Assembly (NCBI GenBank): GCA_014360655.1
Contig: JACIXC010000003.1
Span: forward strand, 1-64,000
Direction: 5' to 3'
Length of the DNA: 64,000 nucleotides
Origin: Actinomycetota bacterium
Lineage (GTDB): Bacteria > Actinomycetota > Geothermincolia > Geothermincolales > RBG-13-55-18
This document shows positions 1 to 9,150 of the stretch, piece by piece. Each line of letters begins with the position of its first letter. The stretch's first letter is position 1. The notes under the pieces are model-generated. The model worked only from the letters and a program-made list of their open reading frames with translations. It made no database searches and was not told the origin of the DNA. The position numbers were made by a program, and so were the translations under genes.

Positions 1-401
1 ACGCTGGAGGAAGAAAGGCGGATGCCGTAGTCCCTCTTGAGGATCACCGCTATCTTGTGCTTGGACCAGGCGGGGTGCTCTCTCCTTAAGTCGCAGATGA
101 GCTGGATCGTCTGCCAGGGGATCTCCGAGACCCTTTTCCTTTTCGGGGTGCGGGGGAGGTCCTCCAGTCCCCTGAGCCCCCGTTTCAGGTACCTCTTCAG
201 CCACTTGTAGAAGGTGGTGGGGGAGATGGCGAAGTGGCGGCAGGTCATCCTGGCATTTCCGCAGCTGCGAAAGTGCTCTATCCAGCGCAGCCTCCTTCTG
301 GCCTCCTTGGAGAGGACCTCGCCCATCATTCTCTCCAACTCCCATTGATGGGGAAGCCTGGTGTGGTAGATACTAGTAGTGGTTCCAACTGAACCCTTCA
401 T
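1..401 (-). CDS. IS481/IS3-type transposase, N-terminal part (cut by window edge)
   Basis: The first 133 residues of a transposase are readable leftward from an ATG at 401, preceded by a strong AAGGAGGT ribosome-binding site. The reading frame is open to the window edge. A helix-turn-helix region covers about residues 40-80 (ISPTTFYKWLKRYLKRG), followed by the proline and basic linker (LEDLPRTPKRKR) typical of IS481/IS3-group transposases. A second helical segment follows (IQLICDLRREHPAWSKHKIA). The catalytic DDE domain lies outside the window, so activity cannot be judged. Family placement comes from the N-terminal pattern only, and assignment to IS481 rather than IS3 is uncertain. Confidence 0.75.
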   Translation of the reverse strand, partial: MKGSVGTTTSIYHTRLPHQWELERMMGEVLSKEARRRLRWIEHFRSCGNARMTCRHFAISPTTFYKWLKRYLKRGLRGLEDLPRTPKRKRVSEIPWQTIQLICDLRREHPAWSKHKIAVILKRDYGIRLSSSS

Positions 402-988
402 TTGGACACCTCCTTGCTCTGCTTCGTTTATCACAAAGCAAGTATAGGGGGTGTCCACCATGTTTCTGAACCTGGGCACAACGTGTTTGCATGTTTAAGT
501 TTTCACAATATATGAGAATCGGCATCGAAACGACGGCTGTGCCGATGGGAACTATCATCCCCCGCCCTGACATCCGCCTTACCTCATCCTTCCAGGTCAA
601 CCCTCAAAGGGGGTAGCCGGGATAAGAAAAGGGGTAAGGGTAAGTCGATCACCCTCCTCGATCCTTGCTGGATAGGAGAAACAAGGTGTCAGGCCTCGAA
701 TCGGGATATCCCTGTGGGTATTTTTTTCTGTTACCCCCTTACTGGTGAGCGGTACATAACAAGAATGAGCCTCGTGAGTCACAGTGTTTAAGGGGTATTT
801 ACTCTTGCGATTCGCCGCTCGCCTGAGAGCAAGATTAAGGCCGTTTCTTATTCGAGCAATGGAAGCAATTCTTTTTCTCGTGCCCTATGTTCAGATATAG
901 ACAAGAATTCGGTTTAGCCGTCTTTTCCTGCACAGGTTATTCTTACCAATATCCACCAGGCCGAGAATCTTATCCTCGCGATGAGGGC
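402..988. other. Intergenic DNA between two insertion sequences
   Basis: About 590 bases without a supportable gene. It is visibly more AT-rich than the rest of the window. It probably contains the upstream end of the left-hand insertion sequence, but I could not identify a terminal inverted repeat because the partner end is outside the window. Confidence 0.5.
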
Positions 989-2255
989 GGTAATGTATAA
1001 AAATTTGTGTCTGGATTACTAGAGCCATAATAAATAGCCTTCCTCTTGCAAGGCAAGCAACCAAACAAGGAGAAAGGCTATGGCTAAACGTGAAGAACAT
1101 GCTTCAAGGGAAATGGTCACACAGGTAAGGGAAGAGGTCAAGCAGAGAGAGAAGGCCATCATGCAGCGTCTCATGGCCGAGGAAAGAGAGCTCTTCCTGG
1201 AAGAGCACTCAGAAGACAAGGGCAATGGTTTCTACGAGCGCTCCCTGCTCACCTCAAGCGGGCTCATCGAGGACTTGAGGGTGCCCAGAACGCGCTCGGG
1301 GGAATTCTACCCAGCCCTGCTTCCGGGAAGGAGAAGGGCCTCCATAGATATGGGAGACCTTGTGCTTCTGCTCTTCGAGTGCGGTGTCAGCACCCGCAAG
1401 GTCCAGCAGGTGCTGGAGCTCTACTACGGCACCTACTACTCCCACGCCAGCATCGCCAGGCTCGCCAGCGTGACCCTGGAGAAGATCGAGGTCTGGAGGA
1501 TGCGTCCCTTGAAGAGAAGGTATTTCTCCCTCCACATGGACGCCTGCTTCCTCTCCTTGAAGAGGGGATCCTACAAGAAGGAGCCCGTCTATATCGTCCA
1601 GGGCACCGACCACGAAGGCTCAAGGGAGATCCTGTGCTTCTTCCTCATGGGGAGTGAGGGGGAAAGCGCCCGCGCTTGGCGCGAGATCTTCGCCGAGCTC
1701 AAGGAGAGGGGCGTGGAGCACATAGATATCGTTGTTTCCGACGACCTTTCCGGGATAGAGGAGGCCGTGGCCTCGGTCTTCCCCTCCGCCGACCATCAGC
1801 TCTGCTTGGTACACGCCATTCGTGCCTCCCAGAGAAAGGCGAGAAGGCTGGACTGGGAGAAGGTCTCAGGTGGCCTCAAGGCCGTCTACGGGGCGAGCTG
1901 CAGGGCCGAGGCCGAAGCCGCCTTCGGCGCCTTCTCGGAGGCCTGGAAGAAGCGCTATCCGCACCTGGTGCGCTATTGGAGGGAGAACCTGCCTCACCTT
2001 CTCACCTTCCTCTCCTACCCGCAGCAACTCAGGCCCCATATATACACCACCAACCAGCTGGAGAGGATCAACAAGGAAGTGAAGAGGAGGTGTAAGGCCA
2101 TCGAGGTCTTCTCGTCGGAGGAGAGCCTCTTGACCGTACTCTATCTTGTGTTGAAATCGGAGAACGAAAAGCTCTCCCGAAGGAAGCTCAGGGGTTTTAA
2201 AGATCTGGTCTGGGAGGAAGGTTGACATGCGGACACAATAAACTTGACGCTATCC
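989..2255 (+). mobile_element. IS256-family insertion sequence (about 1.27 kb)
   Basis: The element encloses one transposase gene. Its right end, read inward from 2255, is GGATAGCGTCAAG followed by a TTGTGTCCG block, a form typical of IS256-family ends. At the left, 989-1013 aligns with it at about 15 of 25 positions, including the shared inner TTGTGTC block. The size fits the family (1.2-1.5 kb). I see no 8-bp target duplication outside these ends (981-988 and 2256-2263 differ), so either the left boundary is wrong or one end has decayed or recombined. Confidence 0.6.
1080..2225 (+). CDS. IS256-family (mutator-type) transposase
   Basis: Full-length 381-residue DDE transposase. Candidate catalytic residues are visible: D154 (LHMDACF), D221 in IVVSDDLSG, and E328 in TTNQLERINKEVKRR. 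The C242/H245 pair (CLVHAIR) that follows the second Asp in this family is also present. The frame is intact with no stops, so the enzyme is probably functional. The start is an ATG about 10 bases after AAGGAGAAAGG. It is the only gene in the element. Confidence 0.93.
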   Translation: MAKREEHASREMVTQVREEVKQREKAIMQRLMAEERELFLEEHSEDKGNGFYERSLLTSSGLIEDLRVPRTRSGEFYPALLPGRRRASIDMGDLVLLLFECGVSTRKVQQVLELYYGTYYSHASIARLASVTLEKIEVWRMRPLKRRYFSLHMDACFLSLKRGSYKKEPVYIVQGTDHEGSREILCFFLMGSEGESARAWREIFAELKERGVEHIDIVVSDDLSGIEEAVASVFPSADHQLCLVHAIRASQRKARRLDWEKVSGGLKAVYGASCRAEAEAAFGAFSEAWKKRYPHLVRYWRENLPHLLTFLSYPQQLRPHIYTTNQLERINKEVKRRCKAIEVFSSEESLLTVLYLVLKSENEKLSRRKLRGFKDLVWEEG

Positions 2256-2551
2256 ATGACCCCTCGAGGAAAATTAATAAGATTTAACACCAATAGGATT
2301 TTCAATAAGATTTGATATTATGGGCTGGGACAGAGCGGTAGCGCTATCAGGAATGCCCGCAGGCAAGAACGAGGGAGAGGCGGCCGCTGGGCTTCCGGAA
2401 GAGCTGCCACCACCGGCGCCAGAGCTGGCCCTCGGAATGGTCGGACCCTTTTCCGGGCGGGTTTTCCGGGCTGGGAACCTTGCAGCGGCTCTGACCGCCG
2501 AATCATATCCATGGTTGGAGAGTTGATCAGGGAACCCCCTGGAGCAGGCAA
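2256..2551. other. Intergenic region downstream of the IS256 element
   Basis: An AT-rich patch (about 2265-2320, AATTAATAAGATTT and a related copy) is followed by GC-rich DNA. A 68-codon frame at 2320-2526 lacks a ribosome-binding site and has no recognisable protein character, so I do not call it a gene. Confidence 0.4.
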
Positions 2552-3166
2552 ATGATTACAGCGAGGCAGTCCAAGAGCAGGATGGTCATAAGGTGCGACG
2601 CGAAACGGGTTAGGAGGATCACCATATACGGGCTTTTCCTTGTCATGTTCTTCATCGTCCCGGCCATCGTGTTCGCCATCAAGGACGGGGTCGACATCAA
2701 CAGCGCGTCCGATCTCTCCGCAAAACTGGTCTTCCCGGCGGTAGCCCTGGTGGGGACAGTCACCGTTCTCTATCGCGAGAGAAGCCTGATCATCATCGAT
2801 AAGGCAAAGGGCATCCTGGTGATCAGGCGCCCTGCCGATCGCGAAATGGCCGGCTCATATCCTCTCGATGCTGTAAGCGAAGTGAGGCTCCGCCATCACG
2901 GGAATCCTTACTACTTCCCGAAACTGAGCATACTCCTGAGCGGTGGCCAGGAGGTCATATTGAGCAGCGACGTTCTTCTCGCCATGCCCCTGGCGCCTGC
3001 GGTGCCTCTGCATGATCACGTGAAAAGAGAGCGAGCCCTGGGAAGGGACATCGCTGCCTTTATCGGTGTCCCCTTCCGGGAAATAAAGGGCGGGGACGTA
3101 GCCTTCGGCCTGGATCAGGCGGATAAAGAAGTGGGCGGGGCTGACGGTGACGAAAAAGAAACGTGA
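2552..3166 (+). CDS. Hypothetical membrane protein with two N-terminal TM segments
   Basis: A 204-residue protein of unknown function. Two hydrophobic segments (about residues 26-45 and 62-78) form a membrane hairpin. The rest looks like a small all-beta domain (SLIIIDKAKGILVIRRP, VSEVRLRHHG, LSILLSGGQEVILSS) that resembles the PH-like folds found after such hairpins. The C-terminus is acidic and ends just before the tRNA-Ser gene on the other strand. The PH-like assignment rests on strand pattern only. No operon partner is evident. Confidence 0.6.
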   Translation: MITARQSKSRMVIRCDAKRVRRITIYGLFLVMFFIVPAIVFAIKDGVDINSASDLSAKLVFPAVALVGTVTVLYRERSLIIIDKAKGILVIRRPADREMAGSYPLDAVSEVRLRHHGNPYYFPKLSILLSGGQEVILSSDVLLAMPLAPAVPLHDHVKRERALGRDIAAFIGVPFREIKGGDVAFGLDQADKEVGGADGDEKET

Positions 3167-3213
3167 AGGCGAGCACCGCCTGATCAACGCCTGGTATCTG
3201 GTCGTTTTTACGG

Positions 3214-3311
<98 letters not shown>

Positions 3312-3524
3312 GCGTATCCCTATTATAGGGCGGTGCGTCATTGCGGCAAATCCCGGCCGGCTCCCGGCCCCCCGCCGGACGCGGGTACACGCCGTCGGGG
3401 GCTCGCAGGGAGAAGGGCGCCCGCGGGAAGCAGCGCGGGAAGTAAAGGGCCGGCACGGAGGAACGACGTGCACGGGGCTCGCAGGGGGAGGGGTGTCCGC
3501 GGGATCGATCGGGCCTGTTTTCGC

Positions 3525-4361
3525 TCAGATTTCCTTCTCCGCCCGGATCATCCCGTATCCCATCAGCCCTTCGTTGAAGGCCTTCTCCAGGCCTGTGCAG
3601 GCACGGGCGAAGGCGTCCGCATACCTTGCGGCTTGCGCTTCCGTCGCCCTGTCCCGGAAGCGCAGGGCGTTCTCTCTCCAGCGGGGTAGGGTGGGAAGCA
3701 CTTTCTCCGTGATGTTCACCACCCGTATGCGCGCGAAGCCCGCCTCCACCAGGAGGTCGCAGAGAGAACCCATACTGAGCACCCGTGCGGGCCCCCAGAC
3801 GTCGGGAGCGAATAGGTTCGCCCTGGCCTCGGCGAGGAAGTGCCGCAGCCCCCGCAGGAAAGGCAGGGACCCCAACTGCGCCAGGTCGCAGAGCACCAGC
3901 CGGCCGCCGCCCCTCAATACCCTGTGACATTCGCGGAAAAGGGCCCTCTTGTCCTGAACGGGATGCACGGCCTCCATGATCCACACCAGGTCGAAAGAGC
4001 TGTCGGGAAAACCGTTGTCCATTCCGTCGGCCACCGTGAAGCGCACCTTGTCGATCCCCTTCTGTCGCGCGCTCTCGGCGGCAAGGCGCACCCCCCGCTC
4101 GCTGGTGGAGATGCCTTCCACGGCGCAGCCGTACTTCCCGTGGATGTAGAGGGCGGGTGCGCCCACGCCGCAGCCCACGTCAAGGACCCGGCTCTCCCCG
4201 GAAAGATCGCACAGGGCGAGCATCCTGTCGATCATGGCGCGGGCCGCCTCGGCAAGCTCCATGTCCGGGGTCGCGAAATAACCGAAGTGCAGGTTATCCC
4301 CCATGAATTCCAGCCACGCGTCGGTGACGCGGTCGTAATGGACGGCTGGATCCCGGGCCAT
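3525..4361 (-). CDS. SAM-dependent methyltransferase (small-molecule type)
   Basis: A 278-residue class I methyltransferase. Motif I is VLDVGCGVGAPALYI, followed by the acidic end of strand 2 (GISTSERG), the VADGMDNGFPDSSFD motif, WIMEAVH, and a LRGGGRLVLCDL strand. The pattern resembles the tocopherol/quinone C-methyltransferase and sterol methyltransferase group, but the substrate is unknown. I chose the ATG at 4361 because GGGGGTG lies 6 bases upstream and because its paralog at 32255 aligns from exactly this residue (MARDPAVHYDRVTDAW versus MRVDAKSHYDHVTDSW). A longer frame to 4409 has no support. Confidence 0.85.
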   Translation of the reverse strand: MARDPAVHYDRVTDAWLEFMGDNLHFGYFATPDMELAEAARAMIDRMLALCDLSGESRVLDVGCGVGAPALYIHGKYGCAVEGISTSERGVRLAAESARQKGIDKVRFTVADGMDNGFPDSSFDLVWIMEAVHPVQDKRALFRECHRVLRGGGRLVLCDLAQLGSLPFLRGLRHFLAEARANLFAPDVWGPARVLSMGSLCDLLVEAGFARIRVVNITEKVLPTLPRWRENALRFRDRATEAQAARYADAFARACTGLEKAFNEGLMGYGMIRAEKEI

Positions 4362-4466
4362 GCAAAGCACCCCCCTGCGCACCGTTCCGGCCTGCATCTT
4401 CCCTCGCAACCCGTATTATAAGCGACGGCTTGGGCAACCGGCAGGAAGCTGCGCCGGATACGGAGG

Positions 4467-5735
4467 TCAGTCCAGGACGAGCAGGTAAAGGGTGGAGGGC
4501 ACGTGTATGCCGCCCCTTTCTTCCTGGCTCACGTGGCCGAAGATCACCCTTTTCCCGTCGGGACTCCACGTCGCCTCGGTTATCTGCCGGGCATGCGGGT
4601 CGTATTCCTCGTGCTCCGGGTCCGTGAAGAAGGTCAGCCTCGTCTTGTTCCCGCCGTCCGCGTCCATCATCCACAGCTCCTCGCCGTCTCCCGGGTACCC
4701 CTGCGCCGCGCACCAGGCGATCTTCCCGCCGTCCGGCGAAAACTCCGGGTTTTCGTCGTGGACGAACGGCGTGTCCGTCAGGCGGCGCAGCAAGGATCCC
4801 CCGAGGTCGCATACGTAGATGTCGCCCCAGAATCCCTGTCCTCCATTTTCTTCCAGGTCGGTAAAACTGCCGGCGAGAGCGCCGTCTCCGGGGATGAAAC
4901 CCGTTCCCTCGATAAGGGTGAAACCCTCGGGCGGGTCCACGGCACGGATGTTGGATATCTTCGGCTCCCCGCCCTCGAAGGAGATGTCCGCCAGCTTCAC
5001 CCTCCAGGCTCCCAGCTCCTCTCCCTGCCGGTACCACACGTTCTCCCAGCCCCAGTAGGAACCCGGATGTCCCTGCAGGCCGGGCGCCCGCGGGTCCTCG
5101 TCGGGATCGGAGGGCTTGCCGTGCGGATATTTCTCCATGGAGAATTCCTCGTTCCAGTAGAGCGTCCTCCCGTCGTGTGAAAAGCTGGGCCTGATGACGC
5201 CCCAGTTCTCCGGGTAATCGGTGATGCGCCAGAAGCGGCTGCCGTCTCTGGTCATTATCCAGACATTGTGATTGCGTCCGATGCCCGGCCGCGCCGTGGC
5301 CCCCGTGCCCTTCCTGGGATACCCCGCGTTCTCGGCGGTGAAGACCAGGTACTCGCCGCAGGGGTGCCAGGAGGGCTGGCCTTTCCAGCCGGTACCGGCC
5401 AGGGCGGGATTTCCGGCGGTCAGGCACCTGGCACCCGACCCGTCCGGCCTGCTGACGTACACGTCGTAGGTGATGCCCTGCGGGTCGCCGGGGTCCTCCC
5501 TCTCCCTGGTGAAGGCGACGGCCTCTCCGTCCGGGGACCACTTCGGAAACGCCCCCTCCCCTATCGCCCGCAGGCTTTTCACCGTGATCGCTTCCGGTGA
5601 TCCGCCCCCGGCGTCGCCGGGGACCGCGGGCTCTTTCCTTACGCATGACGTCGCGTATGCGCCGGCCGCCAGGCCGAAGAGAAGGAGGGCGGACAGGAAA
5701 GCCGAGGCCTTCCTTCCCGCGGCGGATCCTGCCAT
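4467..5735 (-). CDS. Secreted TolB/WD40-like beta-propeller protein
   Basis: About 422 residues. An N-terminal hydrophobic segment (SAFLSALLLFGLAAGAYATSC) is a signal peptide or anchor. The TSC at its end is not a good lipobox. The body has repeated TolB-type blades, for example PKWSPDGEAVAFTRE, PSFSHDGRTLYWNEE, PEFSPDGGKIAWCAA and ATWSPDGKRVIFG. These match the PD40 repeat family, which forms extracytoplasmic propellers. Its role is unknown. The start at 5735 is chosen because upstream residues in the longer frame are not signal-like; the ribosome-binding site is weak, so the start is uncertain. Confidence 0.75.
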   Translation of the reverse strand: MAGSAAGRKASAFLSALLLFGLAAGAYATSCVRKEPAVPGDAGGGSPEAITVKSLRAIGEGAFPKWSPDGEAVAFTREREDPGDPQGITYDVYVSRPDGSGARCLTAGNPALAGTGWKGQPSWHPCGEYLVFTAENAGYPRKGTGATARPGIGRNHNVWIMTRDGSRFWRITDYPENWGVIRPSFSHDGRTLYWNEEFSMEKYPHGKPSDPDEDPRAPGLQGHPGSYWGWENVWYRQGEELGAWRVKLADISFEGGEPKISNIRAVDPPEGFTLIEGTGFIPGDGALAGSFTDLEENGGQGFWGDIYVCDLGGSLLRRLTDTPFVHDENPEFSPDGGKIAWCAAQGYPGDGEELWMMDADGGNKTRLTFFTDPEHEEYDPHARQITEATWSPDGKRVIFGHVSQEERGGIHVPSTLYLLVLD

Positions 5736-5907
5736 CCCGTCACCGTCCCCGTTGCCGTGATCCCGAAACCGGCTTCCCGCTCGGCATATGCAAGATCTCC
5801 ATGTGTTTATCATCAATCACCGCCGCTTTGCCCGCCGCTCATACCCTTAGTTTCTCCCTCTCCCGGACATGCGGCGAAAGCCGGTGGGCGTTCAACGCCG
5901 CCAAAGG

Positions 5908-5997
5908 GGCATCTCCCCGCACGGGGAGGATAACCTGCCCCTATAGGCCCAAAGGCGCGCCACAGAAGGCGTCTTCCCGCATGGGGAGGATAACCCG
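5908..5997. repeat. Two-copy palindromic 30-bp repeat, 60-bp period (CRISPR-like relic)
   Basis: A 30-bp sequence at 5908-5937 recurs at 5968-5997 with four mismatches and exactly 60 bases between starts. Each copy has a hairpin core: CTCCCC/GGGGAG in the first and CTTCCC/GGGGAG in the second, followed by GATAACC. The unit resembles type I-E CRISPR repeats (CTTCCCCGC then GGGGATGAT) with one unique 30-bp segment between. There are only two copies and no cas genes in the window, so this may be a relic, a REP-like pair or coincidence. The second copy ends directly at the tadA stop codon. Confidence 0.45.
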
Positions 5998-6456
5998 TCA
6001 ATCGTCCGAGGAACGCCGCGCCCGGAAGAAGTCCCGCAGGAGGGAGAGGCATTCCCGCTCCAGGATGCCGTCGATGACCACCAGGCGGTGGTGGACGGTC
6101 TCGTCACTCACCAGGTTGTAGCGGCTGCCCGCCGCCCCCAGCTTGAGGTCGCGGGCGCCGAAGACGAGCCTCGCCACCCGCGCCTGCACCATCGCCCCGG
6201 CGCACATGGGGCAGGGCTCCAGGGTCACGTACATGGTGGTCCCTTCCAGCCGCCATGCTCCCAGGTGAGCCGCCCCCTCCGACAGGGCAAGCATCTCCGC
6301 GTGGTCCAGGGGGTTTCCCGTGGCCTCGCGCCGGTTACGGGCGCGGGCGATCACCTCCCCGTCCTTCACCAGCACCGCGCCCACCGGCACCTCGCCCTCA
6401 CCCGCCGCCAGGCGGGCCTCCTCCAGGGCCATGAGCATGAAGTCCCTGTCGCGCAT
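5998..6456 (-). CDS. tadA: tRNA adenosine(34) deaminase TadA
   Basis: A 152-residue cytidine-deaminase-fold enzyme that converts A34 of tRNA-Arg(ACG) to inosine. The zinc site is complete: H52-A53-E54 (catalytic Glu) and P81-C82-P83-M84-C85. The surrounding VPVGAVLVKDGEVIARARNRRE, MYVTLEPCPMCAGAM and SRYNLVSDE segments are diagnostic of TadA. Length is normal for the family. Its substrate, tRNA-Arg(ACG), is encoded in this window at 27585-27661. Confidence 0.95.
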   Translation of the reverse strand: MRDRDFMLMALEEARLAAGEGEVPVGAVLVKDGEVIARARNRREATGNPLDHAEMLALSEGAAHLGAWRLEGTTMYVTLEPCPMCAGAMVQARVARLVFGARDLKLGAAGSRYNLVSDETVHHRLVVIDGILERECLSLLRDFFRARRSSDD

Positions 6457-6675
6457 CGTCCGCTCCGGCTATCTCCAACGCACTCCCGTTCCGGTTATCC
6501 CTGCCCCTGCCTTCCCTTGTCCCCGCCCCGGTCCTTCCGCTCGCGCGCCCTCCCGGCGTATTCTCGCCGCACCCTCTCCATGCCACGTCGGCAAACGCCG
6601 CTGCCGGTGCCGACCCGGATTCAGGATAATGCCCGGGCATCGGGTCACGGAGGCCGGCACCGCGGCACGGCGCGC

Positions 6676-8511
6676 CTAACGGCTCCTTTCATCGCGGTAG
6701 TCTTCCAGTAACTGGTAAACGTCCTCCCTGTCGAGAGTATTCCCGAAGTAGTCGTGCAGGCGTCCTCCCCTTCCCCACAGGGGCTCCTCGCCGAACCAGG
6801 CCTCGGGCGGGCGGTCCTCCTCCGGCCCCAAACCTTCGCGCGCGTTGAGGTCCAGGTAGAGCTCCCAGGCCGCTGCGGCCTTCCGCATCATCTCCTCCAC
6901 GGAGAGCTCCACCCCCGTCACCGCGGCCAGCAGGTCCCTCACCAGCCCGGCGTGGTAGAAGCGGTTTACCTGGTAGCGATTGCAGATCCCCAGGGAACTG
7001 AAGAGGCTGAACCAGTCCTCGGCGTAGCGGGTGAGCCGGCCTACGTTCAGCCCCCAGGGCGGCGAGAAGATGCGCTCCAGCGCCTCCTTCCCCACCCCCA
7101 TCCTCTCCGTGAGGCGGCGCAGCCTCTCCTCCGGGAGGCCCGGCACGTAGGTGGCCGAGCCGGCGCTGGCCGAGGTGGGACCGCGCGGCGAGACGAGCTG
7201 CTCGAACTCCATGGTGCCCAGGCCGCTCACCCGGGGGTCATACAGGCAGTCCTGGCCGCGAACCAGCACCGTGTAGCGCCGGGTGTCCTCGCCGAAGTAG
7301 TCCAGGGCTCCCCTCCAGCCGTCGGCCAGGGCCGCCCCGATATCTCCCCGGCGCTCCGTGACCCGCAGGGCCAGTTCGCGCAGGATGCCCGCTCCCCGCA
7401 CCAGGGGTATGCCCTCCGCGTCCTCCTCGCGCAGGATGCCGTGCTCGCGCAGCTCCAGGAGGTAGGCCGCCTGCCAGCTCAGGGTCATGAAGTCAAGGCC
7501 CAGGTCGTCCAGGAGAGCCAGCGCGGAAGCCGCCTCCTCCGCGTCCCGCATCCCCAGGGCGCAGCCGATGATGGCGGCGTTTAGGAAGGAGGTGGAATAG
7601 ACGGTCTCCCCCGTGGAGGGCAGGAACAGCTCGTCCTTGTCCGCCAGGAAACACGAGGGGCAGGATATGCGGCGCTTCTTCAGCTTGAGATAAGCGGCGG
7701 GGCCGAACCTCCCGGTCGCCTCCTCCAGGTCCTTTTCCGTGGCGCCGTGTGGCAGGAGTTGGGCGGCGTACATGGGCCAGGCGCCGATCATGCCCAGCTC
7801 GGCCGCCGCCTCCCTCATGTCATATTTTTCCAGGCGCTGGTAGAGGCCCGCAAGCAGTTCGCGCAGACGGGCGGGGTCCGCCACTTTTACCGACCCATTT
7901 CCCCTGACCAGCACCGCCTTGAGGTTCTTGGCTCCCAGCACCGCCGCCAGCCCGCCGCGCCCCAGGGTGGCGCAGGCGTCGACCATGGCCAGGGAGGAAT
8001 GCACGAGGTTCTCACCCGCGGGACCGATGGCCAGGACCGAAAAGCCGGGGTATCCTTCCCAGAGGGCCCGGGTGGTATCCAGGATTCCCTTTCCCCACAG
8101 GCCGGAGGCGGGCACCAGCTCCACTTTTTCGCCCTCTATCAACAGCACGGTGGGGGACGGCGCGGCGCCCCTTATCACCAGGTGATCCCATCCCGCCCAC
8201 TTCAGGTTGGCCCCCAGCCCCATGCTCCCCGAGGCGGAGGCCACGGCCCCGGTGAGGGGAAAGCGCGCGTTGGCCATCACCCGGGAGGCTCCCGGCACCG
8301 CCGTGCCCACCAGCGGCCCCGCCCCCAGGACCACCGGGTTGTCCGGCGAGAAGGGGTCCGTGCCGGGCCGGCAGAGCTCCATGCACAGCCGGTTGTTGAC
8401 CCCGAAGCCCCCCAGGTAGTCCTCCGCGAAGGAACGCGGGTATTCGACTGCGCTCGTCTCCCCGCTCTCCAGTTCGACGGCGAGCAGTCGCCCCGTGTAT
8501 CCGCCTTCCAC
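6676..8511 (-). CDS. Aldehyde:ferredoxin oxidoreductase family protein (W/Mo-pterin)
   Basis: A 611-residue enzyme of the tungsten/molybdenum-bispterin AOR family, which oxidises aldehydes with ferredoxin. The N-terminal domain carries the family signatures FAEDYLGGFGVNNRL, GASRVMANARFPLTG and SGSMGLGANLKWAGWDHLVIRG. The cubane site normally uses CxxCxxxC plus a distant Cys. Here C284, C287 and C510 are present, but the third position is D291 (CPSCFLAD). The start is a GTG at 8511 with an AGGAGGGG site, overlapping the ferredoxin stop codon by one base, so the two genes are translationally coupled. The substrate aldehyde cannot be read from sequence. Confidence 0.9.
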   Translation of the reverse strand: MEGGYTGRLLAVELESGETSAVEYPRSFAEDYLGGFGVNNRLCMELCRPGTDPFSPDNPVVLGAGPLVGTAVPGASRVMANARFPLTGAVASASGSMGLGANLKWAGWDHLVIRGAAPSPTVLLIEGEKVELVPASGLWGKGILDTTRALWEGYPGFSVLAIGPAGENLVHSSLAMVDACATLGRGGLAAVLGAKNLKAVLVRGNGSVKVADPARLRELLAGLYQRLEKYDMREAAAELGMIGAWPMYAAQLLPHGATEKDLEEATGRFGPAAYLKLKKRRISCPSCFLADKDELFLPSTGETVYSTSFLNAAIIGCALGMRDAEEAASALALLDDLGLDFMTLSWQAAYLLELREHGILREEDAEGIPLVRGAGILRELALRVTERRGDIGAALADGWRGALDYFGEDTRRYTVLVRGQDCLYDPRVSGLGTMEFEQLVSPRGPTSASAGSATYVPGLPEERLRRLTERMGVGKEALERIFSPPWGLNVGRLTRYAEDWFSLFSSLGICNRYQVNRFYHAGLVRDLLAAVTGVELSVEEMMRKAAAAWELYLDLNAREGLGPEEDRPPEAWFGEEPLWGRGGRLHDYFGNTLDREDVYQLLEDYRDERSR

Positions 8512-8741
8512 TATCCCCTCCTCCCCCGCTCCTCGCTCGAGTCCTCCAGTGCACCGTAGGGGCAGTAGGCGGCGCAGCGCGCGCACTCGTCGCACTCCGG
8601 GAGGAAGACGGCGCTCACCGCTACGCCCTTCACGTCGAGCCTTATCCGGCTCAGGGAAGGTCCGCATTCCCCCTCGTGGAAAAGGGAGCAGACCAGCTGG
8701 CAGTTCCTGCACCCCGCGCACGACTCCGCGTGATGGATCAT
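8511..8741 (-). CDS. 2[4Fe-4S] ferredoxin-like subunit
   Basis: A 76-residue protein with two four-cysteine motifs: C8-C11-C14-C18 and C50-C53-C56-C60 followed by Pro. This is a bacterial-type dicluster ferredoxin fold, with an insertion between the clusters carrying one extra Cys (C26). It lies directly upstream of the aldehyde oxidoreductase and overlaps its GTG start, so it is most likely the electron-transfer partner of that enzyme. HycB/CooF-type ferredoxin subunits near AORs have a similar arrangement. Confidence 0.88.
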   Translation of the reverse strand: MIHHAESCAGCRNCQLVCSLFHEGECGPSLSRIRLDVKGVAVSAVFLPECDECARCAAYCPYGALEDSSEERGRRG

Positions 8742-9150
8742 CTACCCTCCATGTCGCTGCCTCTTCTTCCTGCCCCTATTCTACTTCTTTTCCGCGACTG
8801 CGGTCTCCGGCGGGGCGGCCCTGTCCTCAATCGCAGGTCCGGTAACCCGTGAACCGTCTCCATTATGGCCACGGGCCGTCACGGCGACGGCTTTTTCCTA
8901 TCTTGCAACCCCTTGCTGTCGACTTTTCCTTTCTCATCGTCTGCCTGGCTCCACGGGAATGGAGGAGGGAAGACATGAGATCCCCTGGTCCGAGCGTGAA
9001 TTTCTTTTTCCAAACAAAAAGCGAGCCAGGACATGAGATATCTTATCTTCACGAAGCCTGGTCGAGTCACCCTTCCTTTAAAGGCAGGGTCATACCTTGT
9101 CGATAAAACGTGTGGTGTCTGCTTTGGTAAGAGGGTGAGAGGTAGGCAAG
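8742..9150. other. Divergent intergenic region (409 bp)
   Basis: Separates the leftward ferredoxin-AOR operon from the rightward HAMP-protein genes and should contain both promoters. I could not pick out a confident -35/-10 pair. The part near 9000-9140 is more AT-rich. No gene is supported here. Confidence 0.4.

Noticed and set aside
981-2263. 8-bp target-site duplication around the IS256 element
   Set aside because: The flanking octamers ATGAGGGC and ATGACCCC differ.
2320-2526. 68-codon plus-strand frame
   Set aside because: No ribosome-binding site and no protein-like pattern.
5908-5997. A genuine CRISPR array
   Set aside because: Only two degenerate units and no cas genes nearby, so it is reported as a repeat only.
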